From assembly GCF_037151175.1 (NCBI RefSeq), contig NZ_JBBCOR010000011.1, forward strand, positions 58,269 through 122,268: DNA of 64,000 nucleotides, given 5' to 3'. The notes below the pieces were generated by a model that saw nothing but the letters and a program-made list of their open reading frames with translations, was not told where the DNA came from and did no database searches. Below are positions 36,978 through 44,646 of the stretch, one piece after another (position 1 is the first letter of the stretch; the number at the start of each line of letters is the position of its first letter). The DNA comes from Asaia sp003994335 (GTDB lineage: Bacteria > Pseudomonadota > Alphaproteobacteria > Acetobacterales > Acetobacteraceae). Both the position numbers and the translations under genes were made by a program.

Positions 36978-37759
36978 TGGGCGAAGAACAGATCCGTCAG
37001 GAGGTAATCGAAAGCCAGAAGCAGGATCGAGGCCGCGACCACGGCCGCTGTGGTGGCCGAGCCGACGCCCTCGGCGCCACCACGGCTGGTATAGCCGTGG
37101 TAACAGCCCATCAGGCTGATGATGAAGCCGAACACGGCGGCTTTGGAGAGCCCGACCAGCACATCGAGCGGCTTGAGCGCGTTGAAAGTGGCGATGATGT
37201 AGTTTTGCGGGTCGAAACCGAGCTTGGAAACCGAGACGGTAAATCCGCCAAGCACACCCAGGATATCGGCCACCAGCACCAGGAAGGGCAGGGCCAGAGT
37301 ACCAGCCACCAGCCGGGGCGTGACCAGATATTTCATCGGGTCGGTAGACAGGGTACGCAGCGCGTCGATCTGATCGGTCACGCGCATGGTGCCGATCTCT
37401 GCCGACATGGCGGCACCCACACGGCCCGCCACCATCAGACCGGCCAGGACGGGGCCGAGCTCACGCACCACGGCCAGCACGACTATGCCCGCAATGGCGC
37501 TCTGCACGTGATACTGGGCAAACCCTGCATAGGATTGAAGCGCGATCACGCCGCCCGAGAAAATGGCGGTGAGCGCCACCACGGGAAGCGAATAGAAGGC
37601 GATCTCGATCAGGCTGTTGAAGAACACGCCCCAGTAGAAGGGGGGGCGCAGCAGATGAGACAGACCGGCCAGGGCAAACAGCGCCAGAGCACCGGCCTTG
37701 CGCACGATGCCGAGAAAGGCACGCCCGATGGCCGCGACAGGATCGAGGATAAGGTTCAC
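36974..37759 (-). CDS. mlaE: MlaE-type ABC permease
   Basis: 261 residues with five to six helices. FSGGVIALQSYAGF, VRELGPVLAGLMVAGRVGAAMSAEIGTMRV (two overlapping blocks) and EQIDALRT-like DQIDALRTLSTDPMKYLVTPRL are the DUF140/MlaE signature. It is the permease of a phospholipid-asymmetry transporter. It overlaps mlaF by 4 nt. The first gene of a two-gene unit, 154 bp beyond the Psp-linked operon that runs in the same direction, so read-through from the Psp locus is possible. Confidence 0.94.
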   Translation of the reverse strand: MNLILDPVAAIGRAFLGIVRKAGALALFALAGLSHLLRPPFYWGVFFNSLIEIAFYSLPVVALTAIFSGGVIALQSYAGFAQYHVQSAIAGIVVLAVVRELGPVLAGLMVAGRVGAAMSAEIGTMRVTDQIDALRTLSTDPMKYLVTPRLVAGTLALPFLVLVADILGVLGGFTVSVSKLGFDPQNYIIATFNALKPLDVLVGLSKAAVFGFIISLMGCYHGYTSRGGAEGVGSATTAAVVAASILLLAFDYLLTDLFFAQ

Positions 37760-37913
37760 GGTCAGCAGCCGCCATCAGGGGAGTTCATGGTTCCAGCCCT
37801 AGCCTGACTGACGCGCCGCGTCAAAGCCCTGATCCTTGCCACCCTGATGCGTCGCATCGGGTCAGGCTGGGCGGTAATGATCCCCAGCCGTGCCGTTACG
37901 GGAGCGGTTGCGC

Positions 37914-39326
37914 TCAGCCCCTTGACCGGTTGAGATCGCGAAACTGCGTATGCAGGTGGAAATCGCGCGAGGTCACGCAGGTTTCTACCGCCCCGACACG
38001 TTTGTCGAGTTTCTGGAGGCGCTGCGTCAGGTCCAGAAGCTGGGGCAACTGGGTCTGGGGCATGGGCGCCGTCACCTTGGTCATGAGCGACAGCAGAAAC
38101 GGCTCGACCCGTCGTGCAAATTCCGGATTATGGCGGCGTAGGACGGGCAGGAGTTTCGGAATGATACGACGCCGCATCAGCGCCACAGCTAGCACGATGA
38201 GCACGATCAGCCCGGAGAAGGTGCCGCCGCCCGAGTCCATGTCGACCGACATGGTCACTTTGGGTGGCTTGGCGGCGGTGGTGTGCTGATCGACCTTCTG
38301 CGCCGTCTCGCCATGGGGCTCGGGCGGCTCGGGCGGTTCCGGTGGGTCAGGCGGTGTAGGTGGGGTCGCATGGGCGGCCTCGTCGCTCATGCGCCTGAGT
38401 GCGTCGAAATCGATGATCGTCCCGTCGGGTTTGATCATGCGATGGCTGTTGATGCGTGTTCCATCGGCCAGACGCATGTCATCGGGCGTGACGCGTGTCC
38501 CGTTATTCGTGCTGCTGCCATGGACCGCGCCGCTGAAGGTCTCGCCGTGACGAGACGGCATCGCGACCTCGATACTGCCACTCGCGCTTGAATGGGCGTG
38601 TTCGTTCTCCAGGACCTGATGAACGCGGATATCGCCTGAGGCGCTGGTGCGCAGCATGGCGTTGCGCGCCACCCCGTCGAAGACGGCATCACCAGGACCG
38701 GAGAGCGTGACGACCAACTGGTCGATGGTTCCGCCACGGATCAAAACATCGCCGGGCCCCGTAGTGCCGATTACGACCGAGGACGCGGTCGCGGTCTCGA
38801 TTTGCGCATCACCCGGTCCGGACATGGCGAAAATCGCGGGGCCGCTCAGGGTGCCCAGCGTCAGATCGCCGGGACCGCTGCCGCGAAAGAGCAGGGCGCT
38901 CGCCTTGTCGACCGCAATATCGCCACGACCCTGACGCAGGGAAAGCGGCCCGTTGACCCAGTCGATCTCAAGCTTGTCATAATTCAGGGCCGTAGAGACG
39001 ATGGCGGCGCCAGCCCGTAACTGGATCGTCGCGTCCTCTCCACAGGCGCTACCGGTCAACCAGGCATCGTGACGACCTGCCTCAAAGGAAAGACCTGCGG
39101 GTATCTCGCGCATATCGGCATTCTGCAAAAGCGCGCCTGCGCCTTGAATGTGAATGCGCGCGGCGCATCCGGACTCGATATGCAGGGTGTAGGGAGCCGC
39201 CGCCAACGCTGCCTCAGGACTCGAAGGTGGCGCGCTGGCAGAGGGCGCATTTGTCGGGGCAGTCGCCTCGGCGTAGGCGGGAGAGATCGTCAGGACGAGA
39301 GCGATGCCCAGGCTGAAACGGCTCAT
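37914..39326 (-). CDS. Psp-linked GIN/DUF2807-type envelope protein with PspB-like tail (third copy)
   Basis: 470 residues. A signal peptide (ending AYAEA) leads to a periplasmic beta-repeat region of the GIN/DUF2807 kind, with many short repeats of the type GPGD and SGPGDAVF. A conserved Cys pair (SGCAARI and SACGED) is shared with its two paralogues. A Pro-rich linker (PPDPPEPPEPPEP, about residues 328-342) precedes one membrane helix (GLIVLIVLAVALM, about 375-387). A cytoplasmic tail ends QKLDKRVGAVETCVTSRDFH. That tail matches the second copy's end and resembles the PspB coil. It is last in the pspA operon, 72 bp after the second copy. Confidence 0.83.
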   Translation of the reverse strand: MSRFSLGIALVLTISPAYAEATAPTNAPSASAPPSSPEAALAAAPYTLHIESGCAARIHIQGAGALLQNADMREIPAGLSFEAGRHDAWLTGSACGEDATIQLRAGAAIVSTALNYDKLEIDWVNGPLSLRQGRGDIAVDKASALLFRGSGPGDLTLGTLSGPAIFAMSGPGDAQIETATASSVVIGTTGPGDVLIRGGTIDQLVVTLSGPGDAVFDGVARNAMLRTSASGDIRVHQVLENEHAHSSASGSIEVAMPSRHGETFSGAVHGSSTNNGTRVTPDDMRLADGTRINSHRMIKPDGTIIDFDALRRMSDEAAHATPPTPPDPPEPPEPPEPHGETAQKVDQHTTAAKPPKVTMSVDMDSGGGTFSGLIVLIVLAVALMRRRIIPKLLPVLRRHNPEFARRVEPFLLSLMTKVTAPMPQTQLPQLLDLTQRLQKLDKRVGAVETCVTSRDFHLHTQFRDLNRSRG

Positions 39327-39398
39327 GGCGTCTCTCCTTGTGTTTCTTGGGGGCGTTCAGAAGCAGGTGTCACAGGCCCATAGATTCTGGGCCGAATG

Positions 39399-40595
39399 TC
39401 AACCATGGCGACGAGTGAGGTCATGAAACTGACGATGCAGATGAAAGTCGCGCGAGGTCACGCAATGCTCGACCGCGCCCAGCCGCTCGTCGAGACGGCT
39501 CAGGCGGCCCTGCAGCGCCGAGAGTTCCGGGTTCTCACAGGCTGCGGCATTGCCTGACGCTTTACCCGCCCGGGGCATTGCCGCCGCGGTCAGGACGGCG
39601 AGTTTCTTCTTGTGGCGGTAGGCAAAGAACCCCAGCAGCAGGAACGCCAGAATCCAGACTCCGCTATGATGATGCGCATGGGGCATAGTCCCGCCATCCG
39701 TTCCCTCCGGGTCATTGAAGCTGATCATCGAGCCATCGGGACGGATCAGGCCATGCGCGGTGATCACGGTCCCGTCCGGCAGGGTCAGGATCGGGTGGTT
39801 TGTCGATCTGGGCTGGCGATGAGAGGTGCTGTGCTGCAGCGAGATGCTTGCGGACGCGTTGGCCTCCTGATGCAATTCGCCGGTCACGTTGCCGAGGATG
39901 ATACCACCGAAACCGCTGGCATGCAGATCGGCGTCATGTGCTGTCCCATCGAAGCGCAGATGAGCCGAACCACTGATACGGGCGGTGAGCGTGTCGATCT
40001 TGCCTGCCTGCAGGGTTGTGGAACCGAACCCCGACAGGATCGCCTTCAGGCGTGGAGAATCAACACGCGCGATCGTGATGGTGCCGCTTCCCGCAGAGAC
40101 AAGATCGGCAGGGCCGTTAAGCCAGCCAAGCTGGAATGATCCAAAACCACGCGTATCGAGGGTGAGCGCCGTCGCCTGATCAAGGGTAATGTCATTGCTG
40201 CCATCTTGTGTGATCGAAACAGGCCCATTCACGCCGCTGATATGAAGGGCGCCGAAACCATGCATCGACGCCTTGATGGCGGTGCCGGGAGCGACATGCA
40301 GTCTCGCGGAAGACTGGCAGCTTTTTCCGGTCAGAATGGCCTCGTTGCCGGAAGTCGAGAGAGACAGGCCGGATACTGCCTCCTCTTCTGGCGTGTCGAG
40401 AACGACCGGCGTGTCCTGACCGGCCGCGCCCTCGATCGTTATGGTTGAAGCACAGGGGGCATCAAGACGCAGCGTATAAGGGGCGGCGTCCATCGCAGCC
40501 TGAGGCGAGGTTGTTCGTGCCAGCGCAGTGGCAGGCAAGGCGAGGGCAGGCACGCCCCCCAGAACGATCGCAAGGCTCAGGCTGAGGCGTATCAC
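39399..40595 (-). CDS. Psp-linked GIN/DUF2807-type envelope protein with PspB-like tail (second copy)
   Basis: 398 residues. Signal peptide (ending ALART), then the beta-repeat domain (ISGVNGPVSITQDGSNDITL and further repeats) with the Cys pair PCAST and KSCQSS. PDGTVITAHGLIRPDGSMI is shared with the third copy. One membrane helix (GVWILAFLLLGFFAYRHKKK, about 316-335) with positive inside flank puts the repeats in the periplasm and the tail in the cytoplasm. The tail ends SRLDERLGAVEHCVTSRDFH, like the third copy. The start overlaps the first copy's stop by 4 nt. Known in other bacteria is that 'toastrack' beta-domains partner PspC; here PspC is missing. Confidence 0.84.
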   Translation of the reverse strand: MIRLSLSLAIVLGGVPALALPATALARTTSPQAAMDAAPYTLRLDAPCASTITIEGAAGQDTPVVLDTPEEEAVSGLSLSTSGNEAILTGKSCQSSARLHVAPGTAIKASMHGFGALHISGVNGPVSITQDGSNDITLDQATALTLDTRGFGSFQLGWLNGPADLVSAGSGTITIARVDSPRLKAILSGFGSTTLQAGKIDTLTARISGSAHLRFDGTAHDADLHASGFGGIILGNVTGELHQEANASASISLQHSTSHRQPRSTNHPILTLPDGTVITAHGLIRPDGSMISFNDPEGTDGGTMPHAHHHSGVWILAFLLLGFFAYRHKKKLAVLTAAAMPRAGKASGNAAACENPELSALQGRLSRLDERLGAVEHCVTSRDFHLHRQFHDLTRRHG

Positions 40596-42037
40596 CGGTT
40601 CTGGTCTCCCTGAGTTCTGGCCGTGCTCCCCGGATCGGGCTGGCCGGGCGTGCTGGTGGCGGTGGTAGGGGGCGCGGGCTGTCCGCCAGAGAGGGAACTG
40701 CCTGGCGAGGAGAGACCGGTCGCGGCTTTCGCGGTTCCTGTCGGGGCCTTTCCGGTGGACGGCATATCGGCGCGGGCCGGAGCGGACGATGGTGAGGGCA
40801 TGGCTGCCGTACCGGTCGGTCCGTTGGGGAGAGCCGTCGATCGGTCCGTGGGTAGGGCGGAGGAAGAAGGGGGCGCAGAAGCAGAAGGCAGAGGCGCAGC
40901 CTGCGCCGGCGATGTTTGTGTGGGAAGATTCTGCACCGGCAGACCCTGACGCGGAATACCCGACCCGGTGGGGATCGTGCCCGGGACGGGCGTTCCGACA
41001 GGATTGTCCCCGGCATTATCCCGCACCCCGTTACCCGGCGTTGCCGACCCAGTGGAGGGTACGCTCGGGGCTGGGGGAACGGTGACCCCGCCCGCAGGAG
41101 GCGTCGCGGGTGGCGGCGGTGCGACGGCGGCGGGCGCTGCCGCCTGAGGGAGGTCGTTCGGTGTCGGGACTGCCGGTACGGGCTGTGGAGAATTCACGGT
41201 CGTCGTGGGTGGCGTTGCTGGCGGCGTTACAGCCTGCGCTGAGGCGCCCGGGCCGATCTGCACATTGCCCGTGCGGGTCAGCGCCCCGCTCACATTCGGT
41301 ATGGCGACCAGTCCCGTACCCGTGGCCGAGACGGTGGCCGTGTTCACCGATCCGCCCAATCGGGCGCTGGCCGCGTTCTCGACCATCAGGGTCAGCACGT
41401 CAAAGCGGCCATCGGTCACGCTCAGATGGCTCGTTTCGGAAAGCTGGGCCGAGAAGGCGTCGAGATCGGCCTGATCGACGACAAGCCCCGAAGCGCCGGT
41501 TTCCACGACCTGCGCGGCCCGGTTCAGATGGGCGATATGCACCTGTTCGGTTCCGCGAAGACTGAGATCGAGCGACTGGATGGTATCGGCATCGAGCTGC
41601 CCGGCTTCCAGGCTCGCTTCGAGCGAGGCCAGCGTGCCGTGAATGACGATATGGGTGTCGTGGCTATCATGAATCATCACCCCGACATTGGGGGCGACAA
41701 GGATGGAAACATGTGCATTGGGCGCGCAGGCCTTGCTGGTAATGAGAACCTTCGACGATCCCTGGGTCTTCCCTGTGCGCATGGTCAGATGCGCCCCGTT
41801 CGACGGCGCGCTGTCGATCGATACGCCATCGCTCATCGCCGGATCGACCATGATCTCGAACCGCCCCAGACAGGGAACGCTCAGATCAAGATCTTCCGCA
41901 TCCACCACCTGGGGCGCAGCATGCAGCGAAGGCGCACCGGCCATGCCGCAAAGCAGCAGGGCGGCAAGAGCGACACGGCGCGAAGGCCGATGAACGAGAC
42001 GATGCATGGGGCGGCTCAGGAGGCGGTGACACATCAT
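40592..42037 (-). CDS. Psp-linked GIN/DUF2807-type exported protein with Pro/Ala-rich tail (first copy)
   Basis: 481 residues. A long-ish N-terminus (start 42037, or an ATG 3 nt later) leads to a signal peptide ending LHAAP. The beta-repeat domain (about 45-260) has the same Cys pair (VPCLGRF and KACAPNA) as the two downstream paralogues. From about 265 the rest is low complexity, rich in Pro, Ala, Thr and Ser (PPATPPTTTV, SPAQAAPLPS), with no membrane helix, so it looks like a free periplasmic protein with a flexible, perhaps wall-spanning, tail. It overlaps pspB and the second copy by 4 nt each. Confidence 0.82.
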   Translation of the reverse strand: MMCHRLLSRPMHRLVHRPSRRVALAALLLCGMAGAPSLHAAPQVVDAEDLDLSVPCLGRFEIMVDPAMSDGVSIDSAPSNGAHLTMRTGKTQGSSKVLITSKACAPNAHVSILVAPNVGVMIHDSHDTHIVIHGTLASLEASLEAGQLDADTIQSLDLSLRGTEQVHIAHLNRAAQVVETGASGLVVDQADLDAFSAQLSETSHLSVTDGRFDVLTLMVENAASARLGGSVNTATVSATGTGLVAIPNVSGALTRTGNVQIGPGASAQAVTPPATPPTTTVNSPQPVPAVPTPNDLPQAAAPAAVAPPPPATPPAGGVTVPPAPSVPSTGSATPGNGVRDNAGDNPVGTPVPGTIPTGSGIPRQGLPVQNLPTQTSPAQAAPLPSASAPPSSSALPTDRSTALPNGPTGTAAMPSPSSAPARADMPSTGKAPTGTAKAATGLSSPGSSLSGGQPAPPTTATSTPGQPDPGSTARTQGDQNR

Positions 42038-42264
42038 GAGAAGCTCCGCGTTCTCCAGCCGGGAACATCCTCATCCAGAATACGCTCGAGCTGGTCCACG
42101 CGCTCCTCCAGGCGGCGCGCCTGCACATGCGCCATGTTCAGCGCGGCAAGGTCCGATTCCTGTAATTTGCTGGCCGTTGCCCGCGAGCGGGAGCGGATCG
42201 TCGCGATATACATGATCGTGACAAAGAACAGGACGACGGCTGCAAGGCCGATGAAATCATCCAT
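42034..42264 (-). CDS. pspB: Phage-shock protein PspB
   Basis: 76 residues from the ATG at 42264, close to the 74 of E. coli PspB. One membrane helix (IGLAAVVLFFVTIMYIATI) is followed by a cytoplasmic coil, RRLEERVDQLERILDEDVPGW, which matches PspB's conserved C-terminus. PspB helps sense membrane damage and pulls PspA away from PspF. It lies 54 bp after pspA, and its stop overlaps the next gene. Confidence 0.88.
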   Translation of the reverse strand: MDDFIGLAAVVLFFVTIMYIATIRSRSRATASKLQESDLAALNMAHVQARRLEERVDQLERILDEDVPGWRTRSFS

Positions 42265-42318
42265 GGTGACGTGCCTCGTGCGCGACCTTTGTGCTGTCAA
42301 TGCGTCTCATGCTTGCTC

Positions 42319-43005
42319 TCATCCTTGACGGCTCTTGATCCTGGCGCGCAGCGCTTCGAGTTCGTTCTCGACGGCCATATCGGTTTCGAGCCCGGCCAGC
42401 TCTTCCTGCAGGCTCGGCTTGCGTGTCCCGCCTGGGCCACGTCCCAGATCATAGGCTTCGGCTTTCCCTTCGAGGGCGTCAAGCGCGCGCTCTACCTGCT
42501 CAAAGCGGTTGAAGGCATTTTCCACCCGCGTATCATACAGGCGCTCGCGCGTCTTGATGCGATTGGTTGCCGCCTTGTGGCGCAGCGCAAGGGATTTTTC
42601 GCGTGATTTGGCGTCAGCCAGCTTGGCCTGCAGCTTGCCGATATCGTCATGCTGCTGATCAAGACTCTCATTGACCTGCGCGATCTGCTGCTCCAGCGCC
42701 TTGCGCGACTGTTCGATGGTCGATTTGGCGGCAAGAGCGCCTTTGGCCAGATCCTCACGATCACGGGTCAGGGCCAGTTCGGCCTTGCGCAGCCATTCAT
42801 CCTCTTCCTGCACCATGGCGCGCGCGCGGCGCTCGAGCCCCTTGCGCTCGGCAATCATGGTGACGGCCTGGCTGCGTACTTCGACCAGCGTATCTTCCAT
42901 TTCCTGGATGATGAGCCGGATCATTTTCTCCGGATCTTCGGCGCTGGCCAGAATGGCATTGAGGTTGGAATTCACGATATCCGCAAGGCGGGAGAAGATA
43001 CCCAT
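42319..43005 (-). CDS. pspA: Phage-shock protein PspA
   Basis: 228 residues, almost all helix and coiled coil. MGIFSRLADIVNSNLNAIL with a membrane-binding amphipathic N-terminus, DPEKMIRLIIQEMEDTLVEV and the long coils to about 200 are the PspA/IM30 (ESCRT-III-like) pattern. It inhibits PspF in resting cells and stabilises the membrane under stress. It is first in the operon and divergent from pspF, 133 bp away. Confidence 0.96.
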   Translation of the reverse strand: MGIFSRLADIVNSNLNAILASAEDPEKMIRLIIQEMEDTLVEVRSQAVTMIAERKGLERRARAMVQEEDEWLRKAELALTRDREDLAKGALAAKSTIEQSRKALEQQIAQVNESLDQQHDDIGKLQAKLADAKSREKSLALRHKAATNRIKTRERLYDTRVENAFNRFEQVERALDALEGKAEAYDLGRGPGGTRKPSLQEELAGLETDMAVENELEALRARIKSRQG

Positions 43006-43138
43006 GTGATGCTCTTTCTATGCTGGGACGAATTTAACAGGAAATCGGGGCAGGAGAACACAGGCTTCTCTTGCAAGCGTAACGATCCGAGGTGAAAGAT
43101 AGGGTTTCTGCAACACCCCTGATGAGACTGGCCAGAAC

Positions 43139-44245
43139 ATGGCGCGATCTGCCAGAAACGATGAAAATCCGACACCGATCGGCCAGTCTCCGGCATTTCT
43201 GGAGATGCTCGATCACATCTCCCGCCTCGCGCCGCTCGACCGTCCCGCCCTGATCATCGGTGAGCGCGGCACGGGCAAGGAGCTTGTCGCAGCGCGACTG
43301 GCCCTGCTCTCGCCGCGCTGGGACAGGCCGCTGATCAAGCTCAATTGCGCGGCCTTGCCCGATACGCTGCTCGATAGCGAGTTGTTCGGCCACGAGGCCG
43401 GGGCCTTTACCGGTGCCCAGCGTCGCAGGCTCTCGCGTTTCGAGCAGGCCCATGGCGGCACGCTGTTCCTCGACGAGATCGCTTCTGCCTCCATGGCCGT
43501 TCAGGAGAAGCTTCTGCGCGTCATCGAGTATGGCAGCTTCGAGCGTGTGGGTGGCAATGAGACCATCCATGTCGATGTGCGCATTATCGGTGCCACCAAT
43601 GCCGATCTGCCCGACATGGCCCGCAAGGGCGATTTTCGTGCCGATCTGCTCGATCGTCTGGCGTTCGATGTGGTGATGCTGCCGCCGCTTCGCGCGCGTC
43701 AGGAGGATATCCAGATCCTGTGCGAGCATTTCGCTACCCGCATGACCGCAAGCCTCGGGCGCAAGCTCTTCGCCGGGTTCACCGACCGCGCCCGGGACCG
43801 GCTGATGCGCTATGACTGGCCCGGCAATGTGCGCGAGTTGCGCAACGTCGTCGAGCGCAGCGTCTACCGCATGGAACGCCCCGAGCGTCCGCTCGACGAT
43901 ATCGTGTTCGACCCCTTCCGCAACGGGCCCGACTGGTTGCGCCCTCTCGCCAGCGAGGCGGCTGGGCTGGCCCCTGCTTCCGTCACGGCCGAGCCCGCCA
44001 CGCTTCCCGCGCGTGAAGCCCCATCCTCGACCCCGTCCGTCACTTTGCCGGAGGGGACGAGTTTCACCGAGGCCACCCGAGCTTATGAGCATGCCCTGCT
44101 CGACCGCGCCTTGCGTGACGCTCGTTTCAACCAGAAGCAGGCCGCGATCGCGCTCGGGCTCACCTATTACCAGCTGCGTCATCTGCTGCGTCAGCACGGC
44201 CTCGCCGAGCGGAATGCCAGACGCAATGCTGAATCTGAAGGCTGA
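43139..44245 (+). CDS. pspF: PspF-type sigma-54-dependent activator
   Basis: 368 residues without a receiver or sensor domain, as for PspF. Walker A GERGTGKE (41-48), GAFTGA (88-93) for sigma-54 contact, Walker B GGTLFLDEI and the family block DWPGNVRELRNVVERS are intact. The C-terminal HTH is RFNQKQAAIALGLTYYQLRHLL. A longer-than-usual linker (about 265-315, Pro/Ala-rich) precedes the HTH. It should activate the divergent pspA operon with sigma-54. I did not find an exact -24/-12 site by eye. Confidence 0.94.
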   Translation: MARSARNDENPTPIGQSPAFLEMLDHISRLAPLDRPALIIGERGTGKELVAARLALLSPRWDRPLIKLNCAALPDTLLDSELFGHEAGAFTGAQRRRLSRFEQAHGGTLFLDEIASASMAVQEKLLRVIEYGSFERVGGNETIHVDVRIIGATNADLPDMARKGDFRADLLDRLAFDVVMLPPLRARQEDIQILCEHFATRMTASLGRKLFAGFTDRARDRLMRYDWPGNVRELRNVVERSVYRMERPERPLDDIVFDPFRNGPDWLRPLASEAAGLAPASVTAEPATLPAREAPSSTPSVTLPEGTSFTEATRAYEHALLDRALRDARFNQKQAAIALGLTYYQLRHLLRQHGLAERNARRNAESEG

Positions 44246-44646
44246 GGCGGATGAGATCTTGTTCATGAGTGGGGGCATGCAAGAACCGTGCCAAGATCGC
44301 GGTCATAATGAGTCTCGGTAAGTGGCCGTGGCTATGGTGGTGTAAATTGCCATTAAGTGTGGATTTACGTCATGGGGGATTGCAGGGCTCTGCCCTGCAC
44401 CCGCCAAAGGATGGTCATCCTTTGGAAACCTGTTTGAAGGAGGCAAGAGGAGGCTTCTTCCGACGGACAGCCGAGTGCCCCCGTCGCAGTCTTGGCAGCG
44501 ACCTCACCATGGAAGTAGGCAGACTCAGCACCGGGCTCTGGCCCGCATCCGCTGGAGAATAGTTAGCGTTTTGAAATCGGCTACAGGGGAGGAAAGGGGC
44601 CGCGCCCCTTCCCGGGGTCCTCGTGTTGCTTGGCGCGTCCTGCGCG
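44246..44646. other. 401-bp intergenic region with three hairpins, no gene
   Basis: It separates the convergent pspF and ugd genes. It holds two adjacent perfect hairpins (44382-44398 and 44404-44425) and a third at 44594-44610 (AAGGGGC/GCCCCTT, 3-nt loop). The look is of a palindromic intergenic repeat plus terminators. No coding frame resembles a known family. Confidence 0.6.
44382..44425. repeat. Two tandem hairpins, REP-like element
   Basis: GCAGGGC-TCT-GCCCTGC is followed after 5 bases by CCAAAGGAT-GGTC-ATCCTTTGG, both with perfect arms. Paired palindromes of this style recur between genes in acetic acid bacteria, in my recollection, and may be dispersed repeats or transcript-end structures. 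Confidence 0.5.

Noticed and set aside
43034..44278. 414-codon open frame on the minus strand
   Set aside because: Antisense to pspF, which carries all sigma-54 activator motifs.
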